Origin: Hydrogenophaga sp. PBL-H3
GTDB lineage: Bacteria; Pseudomonadota; Gammaproteobacteria; Burkholderiales; Burkholderiaceae_C
DNA: 64,000 bases
Reading direction: 5' to 3'
NCBI RefSeq assembly: GCF_010104355.1
Contig: NZ_CP044972.1
Span: 558,001-622,000, forward strand
How positions within the stretch are numbered: position 1 is the stretch's first letter; every line of letters starts with the position of its first letter. The translations under genes were made by a program, and so were the position numbers. Below the pieces are notes generated by a model. It saw nothing but the letters and a program-made list of their open reading frames with translations, was not told the DNA's origin and did no database searches. Below are positions 52,216 through 61,252 of this stretch, piece after piece.

Positions 52216-54512
52216 CACAGCGGGTGCGCCTGGCAGGTCAGGGGGCCGATCTCGGGCTGGATGATGGCCGCGTCTGGCGCTTGGAACAGCAGGTGGCAGA
52301 CGCCCTGCGGGCCGTCGATGCGGATGCGGTTGAGGTCTTCGACGTCGTTCAGGTAGACCTTGCCACCCTGGGCAAACGGTGCGCCGCTGCCGGGGGCTTC
52401 GTCGGCGCGGCGCGCCCGCGAGCCGGCCGCCACGGGCTCGCCGCTGGGGAGCCGAACCTCCAGCAGCACCGAGCGGCTGCGCCGGGCAGGAAATTTCGCC
52501 CGCACGACCGACTGGGCGCGCGGGCGCAGGCGCATCTGGGGAAACGACAGCAGCATGTCCATGGGCAGAGCTTCCGCCGAGACGCCGATCACGTTGTCTT
52601 CCCAGGGCTGCAAACCATAGACCCAGGCGCGTCCGGTGGCGTCGGTCACGGCCACGTCGCGGTGGTTGAGCTGGATACCCACGCCCGGCATGCCTTCGAC
52701 CTCGATCTGCGCAGCCACGCCTTCGCCCAGTGCGCGACCGGCCACCGGCATGCCGCCGAACCAGATCACGCCGCCGCTGGCGGTGGCGCGCAGGGCGGTG
52801 GCGTTGGTGCCACCCAGGCGCGCCGCCTGGACTTCCACGCGCCCGGCCTCGCCCAGCCAGCTCAAGGCGCCCAGCGCGCGCGCCTGGCCGGTGCCGGCCT
52901 GCACGCGCCAGCCTTGTCCGCCGCTGGCCGGTTCGTGCCGTTGCGCCTGCACCGCCAGGGAACCGTCGGTACCGCCTTGCGCGCGCACGGCCGCCGTGGT
53001 TTCGCGGTCGATCTGGCGGGTGAGCATCATGGCCAGACTCCAGCGCCGTTCGCGCTGCAGTGCGCTCAGGCCCATGTGCCAGTCGGCGCCCATGCGCCGC
53101 TGCATCGAGGCGGTGAACACGCGGGTGCGCAGGCCGGTGGCGCCGGTCTGCCAGATGCCACCGGCCGACCAGCTGGTCTGGCCCACGGTCCAGCCGCCGA
53201 AGAGGGCGGTGCGCCGCGCGGGTGCGCGGCTGCCGTCGAGCTGGCGGAAGTGGTCGTCGGCGGTTTCGATGCTGGCGTTCAGGTGGTACTGGCGCGTGAT
53301 GCGCTCCAGCCCCAGCCGAAAGCTGTGGCCCGTGCCCACGCCGTCGGTCTGGCTGAGTGCGGTCTGGCCGCTGAGCACGCCCCATTGCGACGGGATCCAG
53401 TGCCCGCCCAGGCGCAGGCTGCGCACCAGGTCGCTGGTCTCCACGCGCGCCTGGGTGGTGACGGTGTTGCTCCAGCCGTGGCGCACCGAGGCCGCGGCAA
53501 AACGACCCTCGTACTGGTCGCTGGGCAGGCCGTAGTTCAGCCGCAGCACGCCGGCCTCATAGCAGCTGTCGGTGAGACCCGCGCGCAGCAGCCGGGGGCT
53601 GGTGTAGTAGGGCACCGAGCGCACCTGCTCGATGCCCTGCAGGTCGCGCTGCACGATGCGGATCTCGCCCGCGCCGGTCACGGTGGGCAGGGTCTCCAGC
53701 GAGAACGGGCCCGAGCCCACGGCGACGCTGCCCGCGGGGCGGTCGTTGATGAGCAGGTCGATGCCGCTGGGCACCTGGGCGCTGCCCTGCACCGAGGGCA
53801 GCGGGTGGTGCACCTGCTCGGGGCGCAGGCCGAAGTCGGAGCGCACCTGCACGCCGGCATACCGCAGCGTGGGGGCGATGTCGCCGCCGCAGCTCAGGGT
53901 GTCGCCTACCGTGGTGCGCCACAAGGTGTCGGGTTCGGCGTGGTGCCAGGCGGTGTCGAGTCGGCGAAAACGCGCCTCGTTGCCAGGCAGCGAGCCCAGT
54001 TGCAGCAAGCCGCTGTGGCGCAGTCCGCCCTGGCCCAGCAGGCCGAAGGCGCGCAGGTCGAGGAACGCGGTGGACTGGCTGCCGTTGTTGTCGCGGTCCA
54101 TGTTGAGGGTGTAGTCCAGCGCCAGACCCAATGCGTTCTGGCTGAGCTCGGCGGCCCCGTTGACCGCCTCGGTCATGTTCATCACCTGGCCCGCAAACGC
54201 GGCGGAGGCGGCACTGAGTTCCAGGCGCTGGGTGCTCGCGCGCAGCTGGGGTTTCCAGGCATACAGGCCATGGTGGGGCTCGCCGTCGATGGTGCGCGCC
54301 AGGTCGACGGGTTTGAGGCGCCAGGCGGCCATGGCCTTGGCCGAGGCAAAGAACCGGCCGTCTTCTTCCACGATGAAGGCGTTGGCATCGGCCGACTGGC
54401 CGTTGATCCAGACATCGAGCAGGCGCACCTGCTGAGCGGCGAGCACCTGGCCCGGCCCGATCAGCAGTGCGGCGGTCAGAGCGACCCGTCGCTCATTGCG
54501 CAGCCACGGCAT
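52215..54512 (-). CDS. Archaic (Csu-type) chaperone-usher pilus outer-membrane usher
   Basis: A 765-residue usher forming the outer-membrane pore that assembles and secretes pilus subunits. A signal-like N-terminus (ALTAALLIGPGQVLAAQQ) precedes the N-terminal domain. The barrel region has GLALDYTLNMDRDNNGSQ and GDIAPTLRYAGVQVRSDFG, the plug region PSGIDLLINDRPAGSVAVGS, and there is a C-terminal domain ending HLLFQAPDAAIIQPEIGPL. The start at 54512 overlaps the chaperone gene by 20 bp; the longer frame upstream is a shadow of that gene. Confidence 0.88.
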   Translation of the reverse strand: MPWLRNERRVALTAALLIGPGQVLAAQQVRLLDVWINGQSADANAFIVEEDGRFFASAKAMAAWRLKPVDLARTIDGEPHHGLYAWKPQLRASTQRLELSAASAAFAGQVMNMTEAVNGAAELSQNALGLALDYTLNMDRDNNGSQSTAFLDLRAFGLLGQGGLRHSGLLQLGSLPGNEARFRRLDTAWHHAEPDTLWRTTVGDTLSCGGDIAPTLRYAGVQVRSDFGLRPEQVHHPLPSVQGSAQVPSGIDLLINDRPAGSVAVGSGPFSLETLPTVTGAGEIRIVQRDLQGIEQVRSVPYYTSPRLLRAGLTDSCYEAGVLRLNYGLPSDQYEGRFAAASVRHGWSNTVTTQARVETSDLVRSLRLGGHWIPSQWGVLSGQTALSQTDGVGTGHSFRLGLERITRQYHLNASIETADDHFRQLDGSRAPARRTALFGGWTVGQTSWSAGGIWQTGATGLRTRVFTASMQRRMGADWHMGLSALQRERRWSLAMMLTRQIDRETTAAVRAQGGTDGSLAVQAQRHEPASGGQGWRVQAGTGQARALGALSWLGEAGRVEVQAARLGGTNATALRATASGGVIWFGGMPVAGRALGEGVAAQIEVEGMPGVGIQLNHRDVAVTDATGRAWVYGLQPWEDNVIGVSAEALPMDMLLSFPQMRLRPRAQSVVRAKFPARRSRSVLLEVRLPSGEPVAAGSRARRADEAPGSGAPFAQGGKVYLNDVEDLNRIRIDGPQGVCHLLFQAPDAAIIQPEIGPLTCQAHPL

Positions 54513-55215
54513 CGAACTGGCTGCGCAGGGTGCCGGCATCGCTGTCGGCCTCGATGCGCAAGGTCTTGTGGCGCAGCGCTGTCGGCAGTGGCCAGCGGCA
54601 GCGCCCGCCGGGCAACGCATAACAAGGCCCCAGGCTGGTGGGGGTGGCGTCGTCGGCGAGCAGGCGCAGTTCGCGCACATGCAGGTGGCGAGCGCCGGGG
54701 TTGTTGAGCTCCACCACGCCATCCTGGGCATGGCGCTGCCACTCGGCCAGCGCCGCGCCGGTGCCGGTGCCGGTCACGAACACCGGCAGGCTCAGGCGCA
54801 GCAGCATCTGCACGCCGTTGTCGCCTTCGTCGGACGTGGTGGCCACCTGGGTGAGCCAGATGCGGTGGGGTCGCTCCACACCGTCTTTCGCCGCTCGTCG
54901 CAAACCCACCCGCACCACCTGCTGGGCGCCGGGGGCGAGTTCGAAGATGGGGGGATTCACGATCAGGTCCTGGCTCGGCTGGAGCTGGTCGCGGTCTTGC
55001 TCCTGCGACCAGTCGAAAGCCTCGGCCTGGATCAGCAGTGGGCGCGAGGTGGGGTTGGACACCATCAGCTGGGCGGTGGGCTGCCGGTTGCCCAGGTCCA
55101 GGCGCACCGGGCGCACCTGAAACGCATGGACCTGCGCGGGCCACCCGGCAGCTGCCACGAGCAACGCCAGCGCCGCGGCGCCCAACCAGTGCGCAAGCGG
55201 GGCACGGGCAGTCAT
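54493..55215 (-). CDS. Periplasmic pilus chaperone (Csu type)
   Basis: A 240-residue PapD-like periplasmic chaperone with a Sec signal (GAAALALLVAAAGWPAQVHA). Two Ig-like domains: FQVRPVRLDLGNRQPTAQLM opens domain 1, APGAQQVVRVGLRRA is the subunit-binding strand, and domain 2 has VELNNPGARHLHVRELRL. It lies 7 bp downstream of the first subunit gene and overlaps the usher gene, in an operon. Confidence 0.88.
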   Translation of the reverse strand: MTARAPLAHWLGAAALALLVAAAGWPAQVHAFQVRPVRLDLGNRQPTAQLMVSNPTSRPLLIQAEAFDWSQEQDRDQLQPSQDLIVNPPIFELAPGAQQVVRVGLRRAAKDGVERPHRIWLTQVATTSDEGDNGVQMLLRLSLPVFVTGTGTGAALAEWQRHAQDGVVELNNPGARHLHVRELRLLADDATPTSLGPCYALPGGRCRWPLPTALRHKTLRIEADSDAGTLRSQFDAVAAQ

Positions 55216-55222
55216 GGCGGGC

Positions 55223-55756
55223 TCAGTACGTGGCGGTCACGGTGATGGTGTCGGTGTACGTTCCCACCGCCGCGGCGGCGCTGGAAGGTACCCGGCCATA
55301 CACCGTGAAGGTCTGTTGCAGACCGGTGCCGGTGCTGCTGCGGGTGCTGGTGCCGGCCGTGCCGTCGCCCCATTGCGTGGTGCGGGCAGCATCCTGGAAC
55401 AGGGCGTATTCGAGGGTGTCGCCACCGCTGGTCATGCGCCGGGCGGCCACGGTGGCGCCGGCGCCGGTGCCCGCGTCCAGCCCCAGCGTGAAGGGTGTGC
55501 CCACGGTGCAGATGGCCGAGATGAGCACGCTGCCGTCCTGCTGGATGCCGGGGGTGACCACCCCGAAGGCCAGCGGCACGCCGCCTGCCACGGTGCAGCT
55601 GGGCAACACGGTGGCCGTGACGGTGAAGGTCGAGGTGCTGGTCTGGGCCCGGGCGGTCTGGGCAACAACCAGCAAGGTCAGCAGGACCAGGAGGCTCAGG
55701 GTGTGCCGCAGGCCCCTGAGGGCCGGATGGGGCAGTGATGCGAGGCGGTTCGTCAT
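55223..55756 (-). CDS. Spore coat U-domain major pilus subunit (CsuA/B-like)
   Basis: A 177-residue exported subunit with a Sec signal (LSLLVLLTLLVVAQTARA) and one spore coat U domain. It shows TATVLPSCTVAGGVPLAFGV with the first Cys, SAICTVGTPFTLGLDAGTG with the second, and a C-terminal VYGRVPSSAAAAVGTYTDTI strand. As first gene of the four-gene operon it is likely the major pilin. The upstream gap is shared with the sensor kinase on the other strand. Confidence 0.86.
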   Translation of the reverse strand: MTNRLASLPHPALRGLRHTLSLLVLLTLLVVAQTARAQTSTSTFTVTATVLPSCTVAGGVPLAFGVVTPGIQQDGSVLISAICTVGTPFTLGLDAGTGAGATVAARRMTSGGDTLEYALFQDAARTTQWGDGTAGTSTRSSTGTGLQQTFTVYGRVPSSAAAAVGTYTDTITVTATY

Positions 55757-55979
55757 GTTCAGATTCCCTTCAGGACAGCGCAAGGCCGGGTGGGTGCCCT
55801 GGCGCCCTCCGCGGGTCTTCTCTGGCACATGCAGACTGGATCGGCATGCTGCAGTGCAACCTGTGTGGGGAAAGCTGGATTTTTCGCGCCGGAAATACCC
55901 GCCCCGGTTTTGCGGCATGATGATCTGCAACGGTTTTTCCGGGCCTGTCCGGCCCATCCCCAGGAGTTTTGCTTCCCCC

Positions 55980-58553
55980 ATGGCCGCCATCCGACAACGC
56001 CAGCGTTCCGTCCATTGGCTGCTGCCCCTGCTGCCGGCTCTGCTGGCTTTGCTGCTGCTGGGGCTGCTGGTGATGGCCACCGACCGGATCGTCGGCAGCG
56101 AGCTCAAGCGCCGTGCCGAGTACCGCGTGGAGCAGACGGCCCAGCTGTACGCCGACCGCATCGAACGCGTGCTGGCGCGCCGCGCCGTCGAGCTCGAACT
56201 GGTCGCCCTGCTGGCCGGCACCGACGTGCCGCCCGATCTGCTGCGCTCGGAGCTGGACCGGCTCAAAGCCATCACCGATGCGTATGTGTGGATCGGTGTG
56301 ACCGATCTGCAGGGCGTGGTTCGCCTGGCCACCGACGGCTTGCTGCAAGGGAACACGATCGGTCAGCGCCCGGTTTTCATCAACGGCAGCCAGGGCCTGT
56401 GGTTTGGCAGCTTTCATCCGCCCAAGGCGCTCATCGAGCCGCTCAGGCGCGCCAATCTGCCGGTGCCCGCCGAGCTGGCCGATCTGGCGATGCCGGTGTT
56501 GGGGGCCAACGGCTTGCTGCGCGGCGTGGTGGCGGCGCACCTGGATGCCAGCTACTTCGACGACCTGCGCAAGGAGGCCCTGGGGCCCGAATCCGCGCAG
56601 CGCTCCTTGCAGCTGGCCCTGATCGACGAAAAAGGAGCGCTGCTGCTGGGGGCGCTGCAACCCGGCATGGGTGAGACCTGGCGCGACGCGCTGACAGCGG
56701 AGCCCGACAAGCAGCTGGTGCACCAGGGAAGCGATGGCCGGCGGCACGTGCTCTCGCTCAACCCGGTGAACCCGGCGGACTCGAGTCTGCGCCCCGGGTG
56801 GCGGGTGGTGGCCAGCCAGCCGCTGGACGCGGTGCTGTTGCCGGTGGCGCAGTTGCAGCGCACCGTGCTGCTGCTCGGCGGTGCCACCGTGCTGATCATG
56901 GGAGCGGTCGGCTTCTGGCTGTCGCGCCGGCTGGCGCGCCCCTACAGCCAGATGCTGGACGCCGTGGCCGACCAGCTCGGCCCACAAACCACCGACACCC
57001 CCGACACCTACCTGCGGGTGATTGCCGAGCAGTTGCGCCGCCTGCCCAAGCCCGACACGGGCGAGTCGCGCGGCGAACAGATGCTGGTGCAGGTGTTGCA
57101 CGACACCAGCCGCCTGCTGGCCGTGCTGCAGAACCTGCCCGCGCCGGTCTATCTGGCGGACGATGATTTTCGCGTGGTGTTCTGGAACCTGGCGTGCGAG
57201 AAGGTGTTTGGCTGGACGGCGGCCGAGGCGCATGGCCGACACGTCTCCGAGCTGCTGCCCAGCGCCTCGGGTGGGACCGAGCGCGAAGCCGTTCGCGCCG
57301 AGGTCGCCGCGGGCCGCGGGCCGTGGGAATTCGTGGGCCACATGCTGCGCCGCGACGGCAGCGAGATGTGGGGCGAGTGGCGCCTGATCAAGGTGCTTGG
57401 GGTCGATGGTCGCTCGTTCGGCGTGATGGCGCAGGTGCACGACCTCACGGCCGAGCGGCGCGTGCGCGAGCAGGGAGAGGTGTTCGCGGCGGTGATCAAC
57501 TCGGCCAGCGATGCGGTCATCAGCGTCGATGTCGAAGGCTGCATCAGCCTCTTCAACCCCGCCGCCGAGCGCATCTTCGGGCGCCCGGCCGACACCATGA
57601 TCGGCCAGAACCTGGACGTCCTGCTGCCCGGTGCCGACCGTCACCACCACCGGGGTTACATGCAACGGTTTGCCGATTCCCGCGCCACCACCCGCCCCAT
57701 GGCCGCTGGCCAGGTGCGTGGCCTGCGCGCGGACGGCCAGGTGCTGGAGCTGGAGGCGTCCATTTCGCAGGTCACGGTGCGCGGGAAGAAACTGCTCACG
57801 GCGATCCTGCGCGACGTGACCGAACGGGTGCGCGCGGAGCAGGCCATGGACCAGTACCGCACGGAACTCTCCGATCTCGCGCAGCGTCTGCTCGACCAGG
57901 AAAAGGTCACCACCCAGCGCCTGGCCCAGACCCTGCACGACAAGCTGGGCCAGACCTTGAGCGCCACCCGCTTGTCGTTTGACCTGTTCAGCCGCCGCGC
58001 GGTCGACCAGCTCGAACCCCGTGAGCAGGACCGCATGCGATCGATCGGCCAGCTGATCGTGCAGGCCGTGCAGGAGGTGCGCCAGGCACTGGTGGAACTG
58101 CGCCCGCCGTTGCTGCAGGAGCTGGGCCTGCAAGCCGCGCTCGACAACGAGGTGCGGGTGCGCTCGGGCGAGGCCGAGTCGGTGGTGCTCACGCTGGATG
58201 TGGGCACGAGCACCGAAGGACTGCGCTGGCCCGCCGAGGTGGAATACGCGGCTTTCATGATCGCGCGCGAAGCCACCGGCAACGCCCTGCTGCACGCCTC
58301 GGCCAGCTCGATCGAGCTGCACCTCGAAGGCAGTGCCGACGAGCTTCGCTTGTGGGTGAGCGACGACGGCATCGGGCTGCACGACAGCCTGAGCTTTGGC
58401 CGCCCCGGGCACCTGGGCATGGTGGGCATGCGCGAGCGGGCGCTGGCCATCGGCGGGCATCTGGCGGTGAAGGCATCGCCCACGGGCGGCACCGTGATCT
58501 CGCTGGCGTGGACACGAGTTGTGGGTGATGCCCGCACCGGTGTCATTGACTGA
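55980..58553 (+). CDS. Membrane sensor histidine kinase, NarL-system type
   Basis: An 857-residue sensor. Transmembrane helices near residues 14-38 and 300-320 bracket a periplasmic sensory domain. Two PAS domains follow (NLPAPVYLADDDFRVVFWNL near 385; INSASDAVISVDVEGCISLF near 505). The HisKA_3 dimerisation helix has the phospho-His in QRLAQTLHDKLGQTLSATRL (near 645), and the HATPase domain has REATGNALLHASAS and VSDDGIGLHD. The partner regulator gene starts 26 bp after the stop. The signal is unknown. Confidence 0.92.
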   Translation: MAAIRQRQRSVHWLLPLLPALLALLLLGLLVMATDRIVGSELKRRAEYRVEQTAQLYADRIERVLARRAVELELVALLAGTDVPPDLLRSELDRLKAITDAYVWIGVTDLQGVVRLATDGLLQGNTIGQRPVFINGSQGLWFGSFHPPKALIEPLRRANLPVPAELADLAMPVLGANGLLRGVVAAHLDASYFDDLRKEALGPESAQRSLQLALIDEKGALLLGALQPGMGETWRDALTAEPDKQLVHQGSDGRRHVLSLNPVNPADSSLRPGWRVVASQPLDAVLLPVAQLQRTVLLLGGATVLIMGAVGFWLSRRLARPYSQMLDAVADQLGPQTTDTPDTYLRVIAEQLRRLPKPDTGESRGEQMLVQVLHDTSRLLAVLQNLPAPVYLADDDFRVVFWNLACEKVFGWTAAEAHGRHVSELLPSASGGTEREAVRAEVAAGRGPWEFVGHMLRRDGSEMWGEWRLIKVLGVDGRSFGVMAQVHDLTAERRVREQGEVFAAVINSASDAVISVDVEGCISLFNPAAERIFGRPADTMIGQNLDVLLPGADRHHHRGYMQRFADSRATTRPMAAGQVRGLRADGQVLELEASISQVTVRGKKLLTAILRDVTERVRAEQAMDQYRTELSDLAQRLLDQEKVTTQRLAQTLHDKLGQTLSATRLSFDLFSRRAVDQLEPREQDRMRSIGQLIVQAVQEVRQALVELRPPLLQELGLQAALDNEVRVRSGEAESVVLTLDVGTSTEGLRWPAEVEYAAFMIAREATGNALLHASASSIELHLEGSADELRLWVSDDGIGLHDSLSFGRPGHLGMVGMRERALAIGGHLAVKASPTGGTVISLAWTRVVGDARTGVID

Positions 58554-58579
58554 ACACTTTTCTGCACTAATCTGAACCC

Positions 58580-59221
58580 ATGAGCGACATTTACCTCATT
58601 GATGACCACGCGATGGTGCGCGACGGCCTGCGGGCCGTGCTGGAGGACGCGGGGCACCACGTGGTGGGTGAGTCCGACCAGCCGACCCATGCGCTGTCGG
58701 AAGTGCTGCGCCTCTCGCCCAGCGTGGTGCTGCTGGATCTGAACCTGGGTCAACGCTCGGGCTTCGAGGTGCTGGAGCAACTGCACAAGCGCAAGTCCAC
58801 CGCGCGCACCATCGTGTTGACCATGTCGGCCCAGCCGCGCCATGTGGCCGAGGCCTTGCGCCTGGGCGCAGCCGGTTATGTGCTCAAGGGCTCGCCGGCC
58901 AGCGAGGTGCTCAAGGCGGTGGAGGCGGTGGCCTCGGGGCGCAAGCACCTCGGTCCCGAAGTGGCGCAGCTGGCCATCGAGGTGATGACGCAGGACGCCG
59001 CGCCCACCCCGATCGACGCGCTGTCCGGGCGCGAGCGCCAGGTGATCCAGCTGGTGGTGCGTGGCCTGACCAGCGTGGCCATCAGCGAGCAGTTGCACCT
59101 CTCACCCAAGACGGTGGAGTCGTACCGCAGCAGGATCATGGCCAAGCTCGACGTGCACGACGTGCCGGCGCTGGTGCGCCTGGCGATCCGCGAAGGCCTC
59201 ATCAGCGCCGACGACATTTGA
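58580..59221 (+). CDS. LuxR/NarL-family response regulator
   Basis: A 213-residue two-domain regulator. Receiver: IYLIDDHAMVRDGLRAVLED with the phospho-Asp in VVLLDLNLGQRSG, and the Lys in YVLKGSPASE. The C-terminal LuxR helix-turn-helix has LSGRERQVIQLVVRGLTSVA and HLSPKTVESYRSRIMAKLDV. All key residues are present. It is the cognate partner of the upstream HisKA_3 kinase, in the same transcript. Confidence 0.94.
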   Translation: MSDIYLIDDHAMVRDGLRAVLEDAGHHVVGESDQPTHALSEVLRLSPSVVLLDLNLGQRSGFEVLEQLHKRKSTARTIVLTMSAQPRHVAEALRLGAAGYVLKGSPASEVLKAVEAVASGRKHLGPEVAQLAIEVMTQDAAPTPIDALSGRERQVIQLVVRGLTSVAISEQLHLSPKTVESYRSRIMAKLDVHDVPALVRLAIREGLISADDI

Positions 59222-59291
59222 GACTTTTCCTCACACCTGGAAACAGGCGGGCCAGCCTCGCGGTGCGGGGATCGGGCAGACAATCGACACC

Positions 59292-59870
59292 ATGACCTTC
59301 AAGCTTCACGAACTCGACTACGAACCCAGCGATCTGCATGTGACCATCTCCGAGCTGATGGTGGCCTCCGCCGACCAGTCCGACGACATGCTGGACCGCA
59401 CCATCACCGAGGTGCTCAGGACGCTGCGCGACCGGTTGAAGATGGACGTGGTCTTCTGCTCGGAATTCGTGGACGGACGGCGGGTGTTCCGCCAGGTGGC
59501 GACCACCGATGTGCGGCCGACCATTTCCGTGGGTCAGTCGGACGGTCTGGAAGAAAGCTGGTGCCAGCGCGTGGTAGACGGCCGCCTGCCGCGTTACCTG
59601 GCCGACGCCCGGCTGGACCCGGTGGCCAGCGTGTTGCTGGAGCCACTGCCGTTTCCCATCGGCACCCACATCAGCACACCGATCGTGCTGAAGAACGGCG
59701 AGGTGTATGGCACCTTGTGCAGCTTTTCCTTCAGCCCGCACGACAAGCCGAACCCGGACGACCTCAGGACCCTGGAGATGACGGCCAAGCTCACCGCCAT
59801 GCGGCTGGACGGTCGCAACGTGATGCCCGCACCGACCGAGATTCCCTCCTGGGATCTCAAGCCCAAGTGA
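59292..59870 (+). CDS. Stand-alone GAF-domain protein
   Basis: A 192-residue protein consisting of one GAF domain (VVFCSEFVDGRRVFRQVATT, LPFPIGTHISTPIVLKNGEV, YGTLCSFSFSPHDKPNPDDL) with short termini. No output domain. The WCQRVVDGRLP segment is typical of GAF domains that accompany histidine kinases. It lies between a two-component pair and a second kinase on the same strand, suggesting an accessory sensor. Confidence 0.85.
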   Translation: MTFKLHELDYEPSDLHVTISELMVASADQSDDMLDRTITEVLRTLRDRLKMDVVFCSEFVDGRRVFRQVATTDVRPTISVGQSDGLEESWCQRVVDGRLPRYLADARLDPVASVLLEPLPFPIGTHISTPIVLKNGEVYGTLCSFSFSPHDKPNPDDLRTLEMTAKLTAMRLDGRNVMPAPTEIPSWDLKPK

Positions 59871-60034
59871 GTTCTGACGGGCCTGCTCGGGCGGCCGGAC
59901 CCTGACAAAAAAGACGCACCGCCACGCAGGCTTTTGTCCGATACTGAAATTCAGAGCCGCACCCGCAGACCCCGCGTGGTTGGCCCGCGCGGTCGCTGAT
60001 TGCCCTCCCTGTGTCCCTTCCCCAGCGAGACGCC

Positions 60035-61240
60035 ATGGACAACACGTCAGTTTCCCCCGAACGCACCACCCGCGCTGGTGACCTGTACGACCTCGTGCCG
60101 TGTGGACTCGTCTCCATCGACGCGGAATTGCGCGTGGTCCACATCAACCGGACGCTGATCGGGTGGTTGGGGCTGGATGAGCGCGCTTTCAAGGAAGGCC
60201 GGCCCACGCAGGCCACGGATTTCCTGAGCCTCGTGGGCCTGACCGATGCGCACTCCCGTGCTTTGCTGGGTTCGTACCTGGCCATGCTCTCGCGCGGCGG
60301 CCTGGGTGCGCCGCTGGAGCTGGACATCCCCGGTCCGAACGACCAGGTGTTCCGGGCCGAGATCGGCACCCACCCGGTGCTCGATGCCAGTGGACACTTT
60401 CTGTGCGCCAGCGCGGTGGTGCTCGATGCCACCGCGCGCAGCGAAGCCGAACACCAGGTGGCCCGGCTCAGGCGTGAGTTGGAGCAGCGCGTGACCCGGC
60501 GCACCAACCAGCTGGTGGCGGCGAACAAGGACATCGACGTGTTCTCGCACAGCGTCTCGCACGACCTGCGCGCGCCCTTGCGCCACATCTCCAGCTTCGT
60601 GGCGCTGGCACAGGAACGCCTGGGCCCCAACGGGGACAGCCAGCTGCTGCAGTACCAGGCCTCCATCGCCAAGGCCAGCAAACGCATGGGTCTGATGATC
60701 GAGGGCTTGCTGGAATACGCGCGCATGGGGCGCGTGTCGCTGGCGCGCCAGCAGGTGCCCCTGAGCCCGCTGGTGCATGGCGTGGTGCGGCACCTGCAGG
60801 CCGAACACCCGGCGCGCTCGATCGAGTGGGTGATCGACGACGACCTGCCCCAGGTGCGTGGCGACGCGATCCTGCTGGCCGAGGTGTTGCGCAACCTGCT
60901 GGACAACGCGGTGAATTTCACGCGCGCCAAGGCCGAGGCCCGCATTGAAGTGGGCCAGTGGACCGACAGCACCGGCGAGCGGGTGGTGTTCGTGCGGGAC
61001 AACGGCGTGGGCTTCGACCTGGAGCACGCGCCCAACCTGTTTGCCCTGTTCCAGCGGCAGCACCACTCCATGGACTACGAGGGCATCGGCACCGGTCTGG
61101 CGCTGGCGCAGCGCATTGTGGAGCGCCACGGCGGGCGCATCTGGTGCGAAGCGGCGTCCAGCGCGGGCTGCACCTTTGCCATCAGCCTGCCCGCGCAGGT
61201 CATCGACCCCGAGAGCGAGTTCGGCCGCCTGCAGGCTTGA
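60035..61240 (+). CDS. PAS-type cytoplasmic sensor histidine kinase
   Basis: A 401-residue soluble kinase. PAS domain at about residues 12-130 (LVPCGLVSIDAELRVVHINR, IGWLGLDERA), then a coiled coil. The HisKA segment is VFSHSVSHDLRAPLRHISSF with phospho-His near residue 178, and HATPase motifs are LRNLLDNAVNFTRAKAEA, VRDNGVGFD and GTGLALAQRIVERHGG. It resembles phytochrome-type kinases in the HisKA region but has no photosensory module. The start is ATG 60035; a GTG at 60011 is possible. No adjacent regulator gene. Confidence 0.9.
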   Translation: MDNTSVSPERTTRAGDLYDLVPCGLVSIDAELRVVHINRTLIGWLGLDERAFKEGRPTQATDFLSLVGLTDAHSRALLGSYLAMLSRGGLGAPLELDIPGPNDQVFRAEIGTHPVLDASGHFLCASAVVLDATARSEAEHQVARLRRELEQRVTRRTNQLVAANKDIDVFSHSVSHDLRAPLRHISSFVALAQERLGPNGDSQLLQYQASIAKASKRMGLMIEGLLEYARMGRVSLARQQVPLSPLVHGVVRHLQAEHPARSIEWVIDDDLPQVRGDAILLAEVLRNLLDNAVNFTRAKAEARIEVGQWTDSTGERVVFVRDNGVGFDLEHAPNLFALFQRQHHSMDYEGIGTGLALAQRIVERHGGRIWCEAASSAGCTFAISLPAQVIDPESEFGRLQA

Positions 61241-61252
61241 GGCGGCCTTCGC

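Noticed and set aside
55770..58460. 896-codon minus-strand frame
   Set aside because: Antisense of the NarL-type sensor kinase gene, which has all kinase motifs.
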